Shown: positions 8,361 to 19,052, counted from the first letter of the stretch. The stretch: DNA of 55,442 bases from an uncultured Clostridia bacterium (GCA_947623865.1 CANQIC010000009.1:1-55442); one strand, 5' to 3'. Notes: a model not told the origin generated them from the sequence alone. Made by a program: numbers and translations.

Positions 8361-9137
8361 ATGTTTTTTGTATACAATAAAGACAAAATAATATCAGTTG
8401 CAATTGCTTTAAGTACAGTTTTAGTATTGTTTCTACTTGCTGCAACCTTCAAACAAAATTCTTTAAATAATACTGTAGAAACTTCTGCAAGTGCATCTAA
8501 ATTGTTACCAGTATATAGTGTAGATACAGAAGAAAATAAAATCGCATTAACAATAAACTGTGCGTGGAATGCAGATGATATTGATTTAATATTAGAAACA
8601 CTTTCTAACAATGAAGTGAAAGCTACTTTTTTTATGGTAGGAAATTGGGTGAATAAATTTCCAGATGCAGTAAAAAAGATAAATGAAAGTGGAAATGAAA
8701 TAGCGAATCATTCAGAATCACATGCACATGTAAATAACTTAAATTATGAAAAAAATGTGGAAGAAATTACAAAGTGCTCAGATAGAATAAAAGCTATGAT
8801 AGGAAGTCCAACAACATTATATAGAGGACCATATGGAGAATATAACGATACTGTAGTAAAAGCTGCAAATGATTCAAATCATATAATGGTGCAGTGGTCG
8901 ATAGATACATTAGATTATAATGGACTTTCAGAGGAACAGATGTGGGAAAGAATAGAGCCAAAACTTGAAAAAGGTAGCATTATTCTAATGCATAATGGGA
9001 CAGAAAATACAGCACTTAGTTTAGATATGATTATAAAAAATATAAAAGAAAAAGGATACCAGCCAGTAACAGTATCAGAACTAATATATAAAGAAAATTA
9101 TACTATTGATAATAATGGAGTACAGCACAAAAATTAA
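8361..9137 (+). CDS. polysaccharide deacetylase, PdaB-like, membrane-anchored
   Basis: 258 residues from ATG 8361, chosen over the upstream ATG at 8280 because AGGAGG sits 8 bases before it. Residues 10-30 form one membrane anchor. The NodB fold follows: ATFFMVGNW, metal-binding HSESH (NHSESHAHV), RGPYGEYND, a WSIDTLDY segment and ILMHNG. Motif 1 is atypical: ALTINCAWNADD replaces the usual TFDDG, so the usual catalytic Asp is Asn. This subtype occurs in sporulation-type deacetylases of Firmicutes, but activity is uncertain. The likely role is cell-wall or cortex amino-sugar deacetylation outside the membrane. A terminator follows. Confidence 0.75.
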   Translation: MFFVYNKDKIISVAIALSTVLVLFLLAATFKQNSLNNTVETSASASKLLPVYSVDTEENKIALTINCAWNADDIDLILETLSNNEVKATFFMVGNWVNKFPDAVKKINESGNEIANHSESHAHVNNLNYEKNVEEITKCSDRIKAMIGSPTTLYRGPYGEYNDTVVKAANDSNHIMVQWSIDTLDYNGLSEEQMWERIEPKLEKGSIILMHNGTENTALSLDMIIKNIKEKGYQPVTVSELIYKENYTIDNNGVQHKN

Positions 9138-9138
9138 A

Positions 9139-9190
9139 TAATAAAAGATAGCAAAAAGGAAACATACATCTTTTTTGCTATTATTTTATT
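9139..9190 (+). terminator. terminator after deacetylase gene
   Basis: Arms atagcaaaaa (9148-9157) and ttttttgctat (9171-9181) with A-rich and T-rich flanks. The stem extends to about 17 bp. Confidence 0.8.
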
Positions 9191-9201
9191 CATAAAAAAT
9201 A

Positions 9202-9234
9202 TGTACAAGCATATATATTAGTATAAATTGTACA
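9202..9234 (+). promoter_or_regulatory. inverted repeat TGTACAA...TTGTACA upstream of P-type ATPase
   Basis: TGTACAA (9202-9208) and TTGTACA (9228-9234) bracket AT-rich sequence with a possible -10 near 9221-9227. The right arm touches the ribosome site. It may be an operator. The binder is unknown. Confidence 0.4.
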
Positions 9235-9248
9235 AAGGAGAGATATAT

Positions 9249-11899
9249 ATGTGGCATACTATGCAATTAGGTGAAATCTTAAGAAAATTAAAAAGCGATT
9301 TAAATACTGGATTGAGAGAAGAACAAGTTAAAAAGATAAGAGAAAAGGTAGGAGAAAATAAATTAGTAGAAGATAAAAAAGAAGGATTATTTATAAAATT
9401 CATAAAGCAATTTAATGATTTTATGATAATTATTTTAATTGCAGCAGCAGTATTATCGGCAATTATGGCATATATAGAAGGTACAAGTGATTATTTAGAT
9501 TCAATAATAATACTATTTATAGTAATTTTAAATGCTATTATGGGTGTGGTACAAGAGGCAAAAGCTGAAAAGTCATTAGAAGCATTAAAAAAGATGTCAG
9601 CACCAACTGCTAAAGTTAAAAGGGATGGCGTTATAAAGATAATTCCAAGTACAGAAATAGTTCCAGGAGATTATATAATTATTGAAACAGGTTCATATAT
9701 TCCGGCTGATAGTAGACTTGTAAAATCATATAATTTAAAAGTGGAGGAATCTGCTTTAACAGGAGAGACAGTTCCAGTTTTAAAAGATGAAAAAGCTAGT
9801 CTAAAAGAAAACATACCTATAGGAGATATGGTAAACATGGTATGGGGAGCAACAATTGCTGTATCAGGACATGCTGAAGGAATTGTTACAGATATAGGTA
9901 TGAATACAAAAGTAGGTAAAATAGCAAGCTTAATAGTATCAGATGAATCACCAGAAACTCCACTTCAAAAAAAGCTACGGAGAAGTTCGGAAAAAAGTTA
10001 GGATTAGCTGCTCTTTTAATATGTTTCTTAATATTTATAATAGGTATATTTAAAAAAATACCTGCAAATCAAATGTTTATGACTTCTGTAGGACTTGCAG
10101 TTGCAGCAATTCCAGAAGGATTGCCAGCAATTGTAACAATACTTTTATCAATAGGTGTAACAAAAATGGCAAAAAGAAATAGCATTATAAGAAAGCTTCC
10201 AGCAGTAGAGACTTTAGGGAGTTCATCAGTTATATGCTCAGATAAGACTGGAACATTAACCCAGAATAAAATGAAGGTAGTAAAAACAGAAGGTGTATAT
10301 GACAATATAAATAATAAGGATAAAAATTTTTTATTAAAAATTGCTTCAATGTGTACAGATTGCAATATTGCATATAAAAATAAAGAACCATTTGCAGAAG
10401 GGGAACCAACAGAAGTTGCAATAGTAAATGCTGCCATTTCTCACGGACAAAATAAAGATGAAATATATAGAGAAGAAAAAAGAATTAGTGACATACCATT
10501 CGATTCAGAAAGAAAACTCATGACAACAATACATAAGATAGGAAATAAATATAGATTGATAACAAAAGGAGCACCAGATGTTTTAATAAATAGATGTATA
10601 AGAGTATATGTTAATGGAAAAAATGAGCAGTTAACAAGTATCAACAGATTAAATATATTAAGCAAAAATGAAAATATGGCAAAAGATGCATTAAGGGTAA
10701 TAGCTGTAGCATATCGTGATTTAGAAAAACTTCCAGATAAAATAGATAATAGAATAGAGAACGATTTAACATTTGTAGGATTGCTTGGTATGATTGATCC
10801 TCCAAGAGAAGGAGTGAAAGAAGCAGTAAGCACGTGCAATAGAGCAGGAATAAAAACAGTAATGATTACAGGTGATCATATAATTACAGCAAAAGCAATT
10901 GCTAAAAATTTAGGAATTTTGAAATTGGGAGATATTGCAATTACAGGAGAAGAATTAGATAAAATCTCACAAAAAGAATTAGAAAAAAATATAATGGACT
11001 ATTCTGTGTTTGCAAGGGTATCACCAGAGCATAAGGTGAGAATAGTAAAAGCATTTCAAAACAAACGGAAATATTGTAGCAATGACAGGGGACCGGAGTA
11101 AATGATGCTCCAGCGTTAAAAAATGCAGACATCGGTGTATCAATGGGAAAACGGTGGTACAGATGTTGCAAAAAATGCATCTGATATGATTTTGGCAGAT
11201 GATAACTTTGTAACAATAATAGAAGCAGTAAAAACAGGAAGACATATTTATGAAAATATAAAAAAAGCAATACACTTTTTAATATCGACAAATGTGGGAG
11301 AAATAGTTGCAATATTTTTAGGATTATTACTAGGATTAGATACTCCACTTTTAGCAATGCAATTATTATGGATTAATTTAATAACAGATTCGTTTCCTGC
11401 AATAGCATTGGGATTAGAACCTGCAGATAAAAATATAATGAATAAAAAACCAAATGATTCAAAGAAAGGATTATTTTCAGATGGATTGTGGAGTAAAATA
11501 TTTGTAGAAGGTACAATGATAGGAGTGCTTACATTATTTGCTTTTAGTTTAGGATATAATTTTTATGGATTAGAAGTAGGAAGAACAATGGCATTTATAT
11601 CACTTGGTATGTTAGAATTAATTCATAGCTTCAATATTAGAACTGAAGAGTCAATATTTAAAGTAGGTATATTTAAAAATGTTTATTTAACTCTTGCAGT
11701 TATATTAGGAATAATACTCCAAATATCTGTTGTTTTAATTCCACAAATAGCAAAGATTTTTGATGTTGTTCTATTAAATAAAGAGCAATGGTTATATACG
11801 ATTATAATATCAATACTACCAATTTTTATAATTGAAGGACAAAAAATGCTAAATAGAGTAAAATTTGGAAAAATTATTTATAAAATACAAAGTAATTAA
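9249..11899 (+). CDS. Ca2+-type P-type ATPase, five CGG +1 sites
   Basis: Joined over five skipped Cs, the frame gives 881 residues, close to the 899 of the intact paralogue at 41255. Motifs: N-terminal cation ATPase domain, TGE actuator loop (EESALTGETVPV), membrane helices including PEGLPA, phosphorylation motif SDKTGTLTQNK (Asp331), KGAPDVL, MITGDH, GDGVNDAP (recovered by the shift at 11094), and C-terminal helices. It pumps cations, probably Ca2+ or Mn2+, across the membrane at the cost of ATP. Read literally the gene breaks into three or more fragments. However, all five breaks are C-GGA or C-GGT before a glycine the paralogue also has or the family expects. ATG 9249 follows aaaggag. Confidence 0.8.
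9978..9981 (+). other. CGG-A +1 recoding site 1 of P-type ATPase
   Basis: P-site CTA. Skipping C gives Gly244. Seven bases later a second CGG must also be skipped to stay in frame. Confidence 0.88.
9988..9991 (+). other. CGG-A +1 recoding site 2 of P-type ATPase
   Basis: P-site GTT. In frame only after the first shift. Gives Gly247 then KKLGLAALL, matching GKTLGIVAL in the paralogue. Confidence 0.9.
11066..11069 (+). other. CGG-A +1 recoding site 3 of P-type ATPase
   Basis: P-site AAA. Gives Gly606 in FQNKGNIVAMTGDG. The paralogue has WQANGEIVAMTGDG. Confidence 0.93.
11094..11097 (+). other. CGG-A +1 recoding site 4 of P-type ATPase
   Basis: P-site GAC. Gives Gly615 of the invariant GDGVNDAP hinge. 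The paralogue has the same GAC GGA without the extra C at 43108-43113. Confidence 0.95.
11152..11155 (+). other. CGG-T +1 recoding site 5 of P-type ATPase
   Basis: P-site AAA. Gives Gly634 in SMGKGGTDVAK. The paralogue has AMGIVGTDVSK. Confidence 0.92.
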
Positions 11900-11907
11900 T
11901 AAAAATG

Positions 11908-11939
11908 AAAGATACAGATTATTTCTAATCTGTATCTTT
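11908..11939 (+). terminator. terminator after P-type ATPase
   Basis: 14-bp perfect stem AAAGATACAGATTA / TAATCTGTATCTTT with TTTC loop and a T-rich tail, 9 bases after the stop. Confidence 0.85.
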
Positions 11940-12120
11940 TAACAATAAAATTTAGTATAATTATAGCAAAATTTATAAAAAAATGCTAATTTGAAACACA
12001 TAATATATAAAGTTACTTTATAAAACTTGCAAAATTTAGATATATTATGTATAATGTATTCGTATTATTTGACTTTTGTTACAATAATATTATATATATA
12101 TTACAATTATATTATTTCTA

Positions 12121-12148
12121 TTGACATATTGAAAAAATGAAATAAAAT
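12121..12148 (+). promoter_or_regulatory. promoter for rsmD operon
   Basis: -35 TTGACA (12121-12126), 16-base spacer, -10 TAAAAT (12143-12148). The rest of 11940-12175 is AT-rich with no gene seen. Confidence 0.6.
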
Positions 12149-12175
12149 ATATGTATCAAAAGAGGAATTTATACT

Positions 12176-12733
12176 ATGAGAGTAATAAGTGGAACTGCAA
12201 GAGGAAAAAAGTTGACTTCGTTAGAAGGCTTAGAAACAAGACCTACATTAGATCGAGTAAAAGAAGCTTTATTTAATATTTTACAATTTGATTTAAAAGA
12301 TTCAAATGTGTTAGACTTATTTTCGGGTAGTGGAGCTCTTGCAATAGAGGCTTTAAGCAGAGGTGCAAATAGTGCAGTACTCTGTGACAACTCAAATAAA
12401 GCAATTAAAATAATAAATAAAAATTTAACATATACTAAAGTCAAAGATAGGGCTCAGGTTATAAATAAAGATTACCTAAATACACTTTATAAATTAAAAA
12501 ATGGATCTAAAAAATTTGATATAATATTTTTAGATCCACCATATAAAAGTGATTATATTATAAAATCAATTAATAATATATTAAAATATGATTTATTAAA
12601 AGAAGATGGAATTATAATTGCAGAAACCGATGATAAAAATAAAATAGATGAAATAGGTAATATAAAAAATATAGAAATTTATGATGATAGAAAATATGGA
12701 ATTGTACACATCATATTTATTCGAAAGGGGTAA
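12176..12733 (+). CDS. rsmD: 16S rRNA (guanine966-N2)-methyltransferase RsmD
   Basis: 185 residues. MRVISGTARGKKL at the N terminus, RPTLDRVKEALFNIL (about 22-36), motif I VLDLFSGSGALAIEALSRGA (about 45-64) and catalytic DPPY (IIFLDPPYKSDY, about 115-126) are the full RsmD signature. It methylates G966 of 16S rRNA during small-subunit assembly, in the cytoplasm. RBS agagg before ATG 12176, own promoter upstream, next gene 3 bases after its stop, so a two-gene operon. Length is normal for the family. Confidence 0.92.
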   Translation: MRVISGTARGKKLTSLEGLETRPTLDRVKEALFNILQFDLKDSNVLDLFSGSGALAIEALSRGANSAVLCDNSNKAIKIINKNLTYTKVKDRAQVINKDYLNTLYKLKNGSKKFDIIFLDPPYKSDYIIKSINNILKYDLLKEDGIIIAETDDKNKIDEIGNIKNIEIYDDRKYGIVHIIFIRKG

Positions 12734-12736
12734 AAA

Positions 12737-13195
12737 ATGGAAATTTTTACATTACTAGAAACATTAGAAGATTTAATGGAAAGAAGCAGAAATGTGCCAT
12801 TCACAGAAAAAGGAATTGTAGACAAAGAAGAAGTCCTTGAAATAATAAAAGAAATAAGATTAAAACTTCCAGATGAACTAAAACAAGCTAAATGGATTAA
12901 AGAAGAGAGAGGGCGTATATTAGAAGAAGCACAAAGGGAAGCTGATGGAATTGTTAAAGAAGCTGAAAACAGAATAATTGCTATGATAGACGAACATGAA
13001 ATAACAAAAAAGGCTTATGAACAAAAAGCAGAAATTATAGAAACAGCAAATGAAATGTCGAGAGAAATAAACAAGGGAACAAAAGAATATGCAGATAGTA
13101 TATTGGCAAATCTTGAATCAGCAATAAACAATGTTAGTGTAACACTAAATGAAGCTATAAAAACAATAGAAAACAACAGAAAAGAGCTTAAATAA
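12737..13195 (+). CDS. coiled-coil protein resembling V-ATPase subunit H/E stalk
   Basis: 152 residues beginning MEIFTLLETLEDLMERSRNV. The central part (about 55-120) is an A, E and K-rich continuous helix (EERGRILEEAQREADGIVKEAEN) like the stalk subunits of V-type or F-type ATPases. No ATPase catalytic gene is nearby, so it is not a real ATP synthase subunit. Similar proteins commonly follow rsmD in Firmicutes; their role, possibly division or envelope scaffolding, is not established. It is translationally linked to rsmD, with aaaggggt as RBS. Confidence 0.6.
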   Translation: MEIFTLLETLEDLMERSRNVPFTEKGIVDKEEVLEIIKEIRLKLPDELKQAKWIKEERGRILEEAQREADGIVKEAENRIIAMIDEHEITKKAYEQKAEIIETANEMSREINKGTKEYADSILANLESAINNVSVTLNEAIKTIENNRKELK

Positions 13196-13435
13196 AGATA
13201 ATATAAATAGGAAGTCAGAAATTAAAATGGAAGTCAGAAAAAATTTAAGATTTCCTGAAATTCCTGACTTTTTTAATAGCGATTAAAGATTAAATAAATT
13301 GTAATTTATTATTAAGATGTGAGAAGTGCTAAATGTGAGGTATGATTTTAGGGCTAGTCTTCGTAGGTCTTTCCTAATTTCTCACTCTTCACTTTCCACA
13401 TTCCACTTCTAAAATAATAAAATAAGGAGAAATAA
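13196..13435. other. intergenic region with terminator and dispersed GAAGAGTGA-type repeat
   Basis: Arms aagtcag (13231-13237) and ctgactt (13264-13270) with a T run form a terminator. From 13316 to 13410 lies a stretch containing ctcactcttcactttccac, related on the opposite strand to sequences near 34610-34700 and 41185-41215, so a dispersed repeat family. No gene seen. Confidence 0.5.
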
Positions 13436-15722
13436 ATGCCAAGAGGAAGAAGAAGTAAAAAGAAAAATAGAAGTAAGTTGGATTTACAAGTAGTTACATT
13501 AATAGTTGCTAGTATTTTACTAGCAGTATTAATATACACTAAATCAGGTTATATAGGAAAAACTTTAAGCCCAATGTTAGGTGGAATTATGGGCTTAATA
13601 AAATACATAATACCAATTGGGACATTTGCAATTGCAATATTCTTGGCATGTGATGAAGATAAAGAGAATTTTATGAAAAAAATAATGCAATATGCGATTC
13701 TTTTATTGTGCATAACTACAATAATGACAGTTATTCAAGTATCAGAAGGAAAGTTAGATATAACCAAAGGATTTGAGGATGCTGTTGTAGAAGCTTATAA
13801 TAAAGGAATGAAAAATATAGGTGGAGGAGCAGTTGGAGCAATCTGTGGAATAACACTTATAAATTTATTAGGAAAGGTAGGAACTGTTATATTTGCTATA
13901 GGAATAGCATTAATTACTTCAATATTCTTATTTGATATAAAACCAGCAGAAATACTAAAACAATATATCGAAGAAAAAAAAGAAAGGAAAAAAGAAGCAA
14001 AGCTTGAAAGAAGCGAAAGATTAAAACAACGACAATTAAAAATTGACGATATTCCTACAGAAAAAGAAGCAAAGAAGAAAAAAAGAAAAGAGGAGATTCC
14101 TGAAAACAATTTGATAACAGAAGACCAGATTAATATAAAAATTGCAAGTAATGAACATCAAGAAGGATTATTTAAGAAAGAAGAAGAAACAAAAGAGGAC
14201 AAATCAAAGGAAGTTCTAGTTCTAGAACATGCTTTAACAGTAGAAGATGAAAATTACGAGTTTCCTCCAATAGACTTTTTGAAGTCTGGAAAAGCTGTTA
14301 CAAAACTTGGCAAAAAAGCAGTAACTGATACAGCATACAAATTGCAAAAAACTTTATATAGTTTTGGTGTATCTGCAAAAGTGGAAAATGTTTCAGTAGG
14401 ACCTTCAATTACAAGGTATGAATTAAAACCTGCAGAAGGTGTGAGAGTAAGTAAAATTGCAAATTTGGCAGATGATATTGCACTTAGCCTTGCTGCTGAA
14501 ACAATAAGAATTGAAGCACCTATTCCTGGTAAACAGGCTGTAGGAATAGAAATACCTAATAAAGAAAAAGAAGTTGTTGCATTAAAAGATATAATAGATA
14601 GTAGTGAATTTAAAAAAGCAAAATCAAAATTATCTTTTGCACTTGGAAAAGATGCAGCAGGAGAAGCAGTTGTCACAGATATTGCAAAAATGCCACATGT
14701 TTTAATTGCAGGAAGTACGGGATCTCGGAAAAAGTGTTTGTATAAATACTTTGATTACAAGTATTATATATAAATCAAAACCAAGTGAAGTAAAGCTTGT
14801 AATGGTTGACCCTAAAGTTGTTGAACTCTCAGTATATAATGGGATACCACATTTATTAATACCAGTAGTGACAGATCCTAAAAAAGCAGCAGGAGCACTT
14901 GCTTGGGCAGTACAAGAAATGGTTAATAGATATCACTTGTTTGCAGAAAAAAATGTAAGAGATATAGCTGGATATAATGAAGCATTAGAAAAAGAAGGAA
15001 CAGAAGGAAAGCTTCCTCAAATAGTAATAATAATAGATGAACTTGCAGATTTAATGATGGTTGCAAAAAATGATGTTGAAGATGCTATATGTAGATTAGC
15101 TCAAATGGCAAGAGCTGCAGGAATGCATTTAGTAATAGCAACACAAAGACCATCTGTAGATGTAATTACAGGGATAATTAAAGCAAATATTGCAAGTAGA
15201 ATTTCTTTTGCAGTAACATCTCAAGTAGACTCAAGAACAATATTGGATTCAGCAGGAGCAGAAAAACTTTTAGGAAAAGGTGATATGTTATTCTTTCCGA
15301 CAGGTGTACTAAAACCAATTAGAATACAAGGTGCATTTATATCAGATACAGAAGTTGAAAAAATAGTTAGTTTCTTAAAAGAAAATGGTGGACCTACATA
15401 CAGTGAAGATGTATTAGAAAAAATAGAAAGAGCTAATTCTACAGATAAAGATTTAGATGAACAAGATGAAGATGAAGTAGATCCATTTCTAATGGATGCA
15501 ATTGATACAGTAGTTGATTTAGGACAAGCATCAGCATCATTTATACAAAGAAGATTTAAAGTTGGATATGCTAGAGCAGGAAGAATAATAGATCAAATGG
15601 AAGCAAGAGGAATAATTTCAGGATATGAAGGAAGTAAGCCAAGACAAGTTCTTGTATCAAAAGAACAATGGCAAGAACTAAAAATGGCAAAACCAGCATC
15701 AGAAGAAACATCAGAAGAATAA
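13436..15722 (+). CDS. ftsK: DNA translocase FtsK/SpoIIIE, joined across a CGG +1 site
   Basis: 761 residues when joined. N-terminal basic stretch, then about four membrane helices (to about residue 165), a charged K/E linker, then the RecA-like motor. Walker A is AGSTGSGKSVC, whose last invariant Gly (431) is supplied by skipping C of the CGG at 14726. Walker B is [13 protein letters not shown] and the C-terminal winged-helix gamma domain is [26 protein letters not shown]. It pumps chromosomal DNA at the septum during division or sporulation. Unshifted translation stops 15 codons past the site, before Walker B, so the literal frame would be dead. Such a gene is not expected to be a pseudogene. 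GTG/ATG choice: ATG 13436 after ataaggag. Confidence 0.92.
14726..14729 (+). other. CGG-A +1 recoding site in ftsK Walker A
   Basis: P-site TCT. Skipping C reads GGA AAA AGT: the G-K-S of Walker A. This is the clearest single case in the window. Confidence 0.96.
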
Positions 15723-15753
15723 TATTTATATTATATGAAAGAAGGGTAAAAAA

Positions 15754-17316
15754 GTGGCTAAAGAGGATTTATTTTCTAAACTTAATATTAAAGACTATAA
15801 CAATCAATTAGAGGATATATTAGAGAACAAATCTTTTTCAGAAAGCACAAAAAATATCCTTCTTAATATTTTGTATAAAATGGAGACAGCTTATGATGAT
15901 TACAAAAAGGTAAAAGTCCAAGTAGCATCAAAAAAACAATTATTAGAAGAAATAATAAAAATTATAGAAGAAAATTGCAATGAAATTGAAATAATAAAGC
16001 CTAAACTAAATGGAGAAACAAAACTTGGAAACAAAAAATATATTATAGAAAAGGATAAAAACAAAATAATTTCATACCCAAATGAAAAAAATGTATTTTA
16101 TGCATTGAATCATTTGAGCCAAAACAAATTCATACTAGATAGTAAATATACTATAATAAAAGATCCTATAGAAGATTTGCTAAATCAGGGGTACATAATT
16201 GAAAAAGAAGAAATAATCAGAGACTTTGATGGATGGACATGGAATATTGTATCTGATGACATTGGAAATTATATATATAATCTAGTATATCAAAACATAA
16301 AAATACTACTTGGAAATGACTTTTTGGAAAGTGCTATAGAATACAATCAAACAGCTGATTTTATAACTGAATTTGAAAACAAATTAAATGAGATTTATAG
16401 TAAAGATAAAAAATATGATATATCAAAATTGGTATATGAAATAGCAATATTAGAAAGTATAAAAAACGATAAAAATAAAAAAGAAAACATATTAAATATT
16501 AAAGAAACTCTAGGAAAAGAATTAGAGCAAATGGAAAATAAAAAGGAATATTTACAAAAGATAGCAAGTTACAAGAAAGTAATTGGAAGAGATATAAAAG
16601 AAATAGATGAGAAAATAAATAATAATAAATTATTAAGAAAAAGCTTTATAGAAGAAAATAAACTTTTAGAAGAAAGCAAAAGAATATTTAGTCTTAGTGA
16701 ATATTCTGAATTACTTCAAGAAAAAAGAGAAAACTTATTAAAAGAGTTAGATGAATATAGTAGCATTATGAAACCTATGAATTTTGTAAAGAAAAAGACA
16801 GAAATTTCTAAAAAATATGAATTATTAAATGCAATAGACTTTGATGTGGATTTTAATATAGAAGTAAATAGATTGTTAATGGATTTGCAAAAAAAATTTT
16901 TAAAGTTGCTTAATGAGAAGTTTAAAAATATTCAATCCAAAAAAGAAATAGCAGAATATATATATTTATTTAGATACTATAAATTAATATATATAAATGA
17001 TGAAAAACAAATAAAAGATATAGAAGAATTACTAGAAGAAATAAGAAAAACAGAGAAACATTTAATAACAAAAGCTTGCAAATTAAAAGCAATTAATATA
17101 TTGTGCCAAGATATAGAAAAAAATTATGAATTAACATCAAAAATATTAAGTTATAATATTATAGAACTAGAGGATGTAAGCTTAGAATTTAAAAAACATG
17201 ATAAAAACATTGTTCTTACAATTTATGATGATGATACAATAGAGGATTCTATTATATATGATGGAAATGAAGAGTTGAATGTTAAGTTTAATAAAAAAAT
17301 AAAATTATTTAATTGA
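15754..17316 (+). CDS. large coiled-coil protein of unknown function
   Basis: 520 residues from a GTG start (15754) with gaaggg 8 bases before it. It is very rich in E, K, I and N, with long heptad-like helices around 230-360 and no membrane segment, signal peptide or catalytic motif that I recognise. It lies between ftsK and a beta-CASP nuclease with short gaps, perhaps co-transcribed. The reading frame is uninterrupted and has no in-frame CGG. No homologue recognised. A structural or chromosome-associated role would be a guess. Confidence 0.5.
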   Translation: MAKEDLFSKLNIKDYNNQLEDILENKSFSESTKNILLNILYKMETAYDDYKKVKVQVASKKQLLEEIIKIIEENCNEIEIIKPKLNGETKLGNKKYIIEKDKNKIISYPNEKNVFYALNHLSQNKFILDSKYTIIKDPIEDLLNQGYIIEKEEIIRDFDGWTWNIVSDDIGNYIYNLVYQNIKILLGNDFLESAIEYNQTADFITEFENKLNEIYSKDKKYDISKLVYEIAILESIKNDKNKKENILNIKETLGKELEQMENKKEYLQKIASYKKVIGRDIKEIDEKINNNKLLRKSFIEENKLLEESKRIFSLSEYSELLQEKRENLLKELDEYSSIMKPMNFVKKKTEISKKYELLNAIDFDVDFNIEVNRLLMDLQKKFLKLLNEKFKNIQSKKEIAEYIYLFRYYKLIYINDEKQIKDIEELLEEIRKTEKHLITKACKLKAINILCQDIEKNYELTSKILSYNIIELEDVSLEFKKHDKNIVLTIYDDDTIEDSIIYDGNEELNVKFNKKIKLFN

Positions 17317-17317
17317 T

Positions 17318-17396
17318 AAATTGTTGTTTGTGTGAGGGGAATTCTAGGGACTATCCTGAATTCTCCGAACATGAAACAAACTACAATTCATAAAAG
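17318..17396. repeat. MITE-like palindromic element, copy A
   Basis: Ends ATAAATTGTTGTTTGT at left and, inverted, AAACAAACTACAATTCAT at right. The inner part gggactatcctgaattct matches the inverted inner part of the copy at 39112. It contains no gene and separates two genes. Confidence 0.65.
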
Positions 17397-17406
17397 GAGT
17401 GTTAAA

Positions 17407-19052
17407 ATGAATATTAGTTTTTTAGGAGCAACAAAAACTGTTACAGGTTCAAATTTTTTATTAGAAGGAGCAGGAAAGAAAATATTAATAGATTGTGGAC
17501 TTTATCAAGGTAAAGCTGCAGAAGAAAGAGAAAACTATGCAGATTTTCCATATAATATTCAAGATATAGACTTTTTATTACTTACACATGCACATATAGA
17601 TCATTCTGGTAAAATACCAAAGTTATATTTAGATGGATATAGGAACCCAGTAGTTGCAACAAAAGCAACATGTGACTTATGCTCTATAATGTTACCAGAT
17701 AGTCGGACATATACAAGAAATGGAAAATGAGTGGAAGAATAGAAAAAGAATAAGAAAAGGGCTTCCTGAAAGACCACCACTATATACAGCACAAGATGCA
17801 ATAGACTGTATAGAAATATTTAAACCAGTACAATATGATGAAATAGTAGAACTTACTCCAGATATACATGTAAGATTTAATGATGCAGGACATATGCTTG
17901 GTTCTAGCATTATAGAAATTTGGATTAAAGAGAATGGAGAAGAAAAGAAGATAGTATTTACAGGTGATTTAGGCAATAATGATATACCACTTTTAGATTC
18001 TCCAACAATGATAGAGTCTGCAGATTATTTAGTAATGGAATCTACATATGGTGGAAGACTTCATATGAGAAATGACGATAAAGCAGAAATGTTTTTAAAT
18101 ATAGTAGCAGAAACACTAGATAAAGGAGGAAATGTTGTAATACCATCTTTTGCAGTTCGGAAGAACACAAGAAATACTATATGAACTAAATAAATTAAAA
18201 GAAGAAAGAGAAGACCAGGAATTTTTAGAAAAATATGAAAAATTAATGAAAGCACCAGTATATGTAGATAGTCCACTGGCAATATCTGCAACAGAAATAT
18301 TTAGACAAAATATGAATCTTTTTGAAGAAGAAGTAAGAGAAGAAATACAAAAAGGAGACAATCCTCTAGAATTTCCAGGGCTAAAATTTACACAAACAGC
18401 AGAAGAATCGAGAGAATTAAATGAAAGTAATATACCATCAATAATTATATCTGCAAGTGGAATGTGTGAAGTAGGACGTATAAAACATCACTTAAAACAC
18501 AACTTATGGAATCCAAATAGTACGATACTTTTTGTAGGATATCAAGCACCAGGGACACTTGGAGCAAAAATTGTAAGTGGAGAAAAGAAAGTAAAAATAT
18601 TTGGAGAGGAAATTGCAGTAAATGCAAGAATAGAATACATAGAAGGATACTCTGGACATGCAGACCAGGAGTGGCTTCTAAATTTCGTATATTCTTTTAT
18701 AACAAAACCAAAACACATATTTCTAGTACATGGTGAGCCTGAAGGACAAAAAATATTAAAAGATAAAATAATAGAAACAACAAGCATACCAGTCACAATA
18801 CCTGATTATGGTGATAACTATAGATTAGATGATAAGATTTCTATTGAATCAAAACTAGACATTACAGATAAAAACAAATATTTAAGATTAGAAGTAATAG
18901 ATAGACTATCAACACTAAAAGAAGAATTAGAAGATATGTCAATAATGATAAAAGAAGACATTGTAGACGAAGACAAAAAAGATGAAGAAATAGCTGCAAT
19001 AAATGACAAAATCAAAGAACTAGAACAACAAATAGTAAAAATAATTTCATAA
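17407..19052 (+). CDS. beta-CASP metallo-beta-lactamase RNase, two CGG +1 sites
   Basis: 547 residues when joined over two skips. Motifs: LTHAHIDHSG (HxHxDH, about 61-69), zinc ligand region DAGHMLGSS, FTGDLG, ESTYGG, beta-CASP motif A region IPSFAVGRTQEIL (spanning the second shift), motif B ISASGMCEVGR, and C-terminal YSGHADQ and VHGE. This is the CPSF/YSH1-type RNA nuclease family found in bacteria. It processes or degrades RNA in the cytoplasm. ATG 17407 is chosen because aaggag precedes it; the upstream ATG falls in the palindromic element. Both breaks restore expected glycines. Confidence 0.85.
17704..17707 (+). other. CGG-A +1 recoding site 1 of beta-CASP RNase
   Basis: P-site AGT. 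Gives Gly100 in LPDSGHIQEMENEW, a conserved family stretch. Unshifted reading stops at 17730. Confidence 0.93.
18158..18161 (+). other. CGG-A +1 recoding site 2 of beta-CASP RNase
   Basis: P-site GTT, in frame only after site 1. Gives Gly251 in PSFAVGRTQEIL, nearly invariant in this family. Confidence 0.95.

Noticed and set aside
12737..13195. Real V-ATPase or F-ATPase subunit
   Set aside because: No other ATP synthase genes are near and only the generic stalk-like helix matches.
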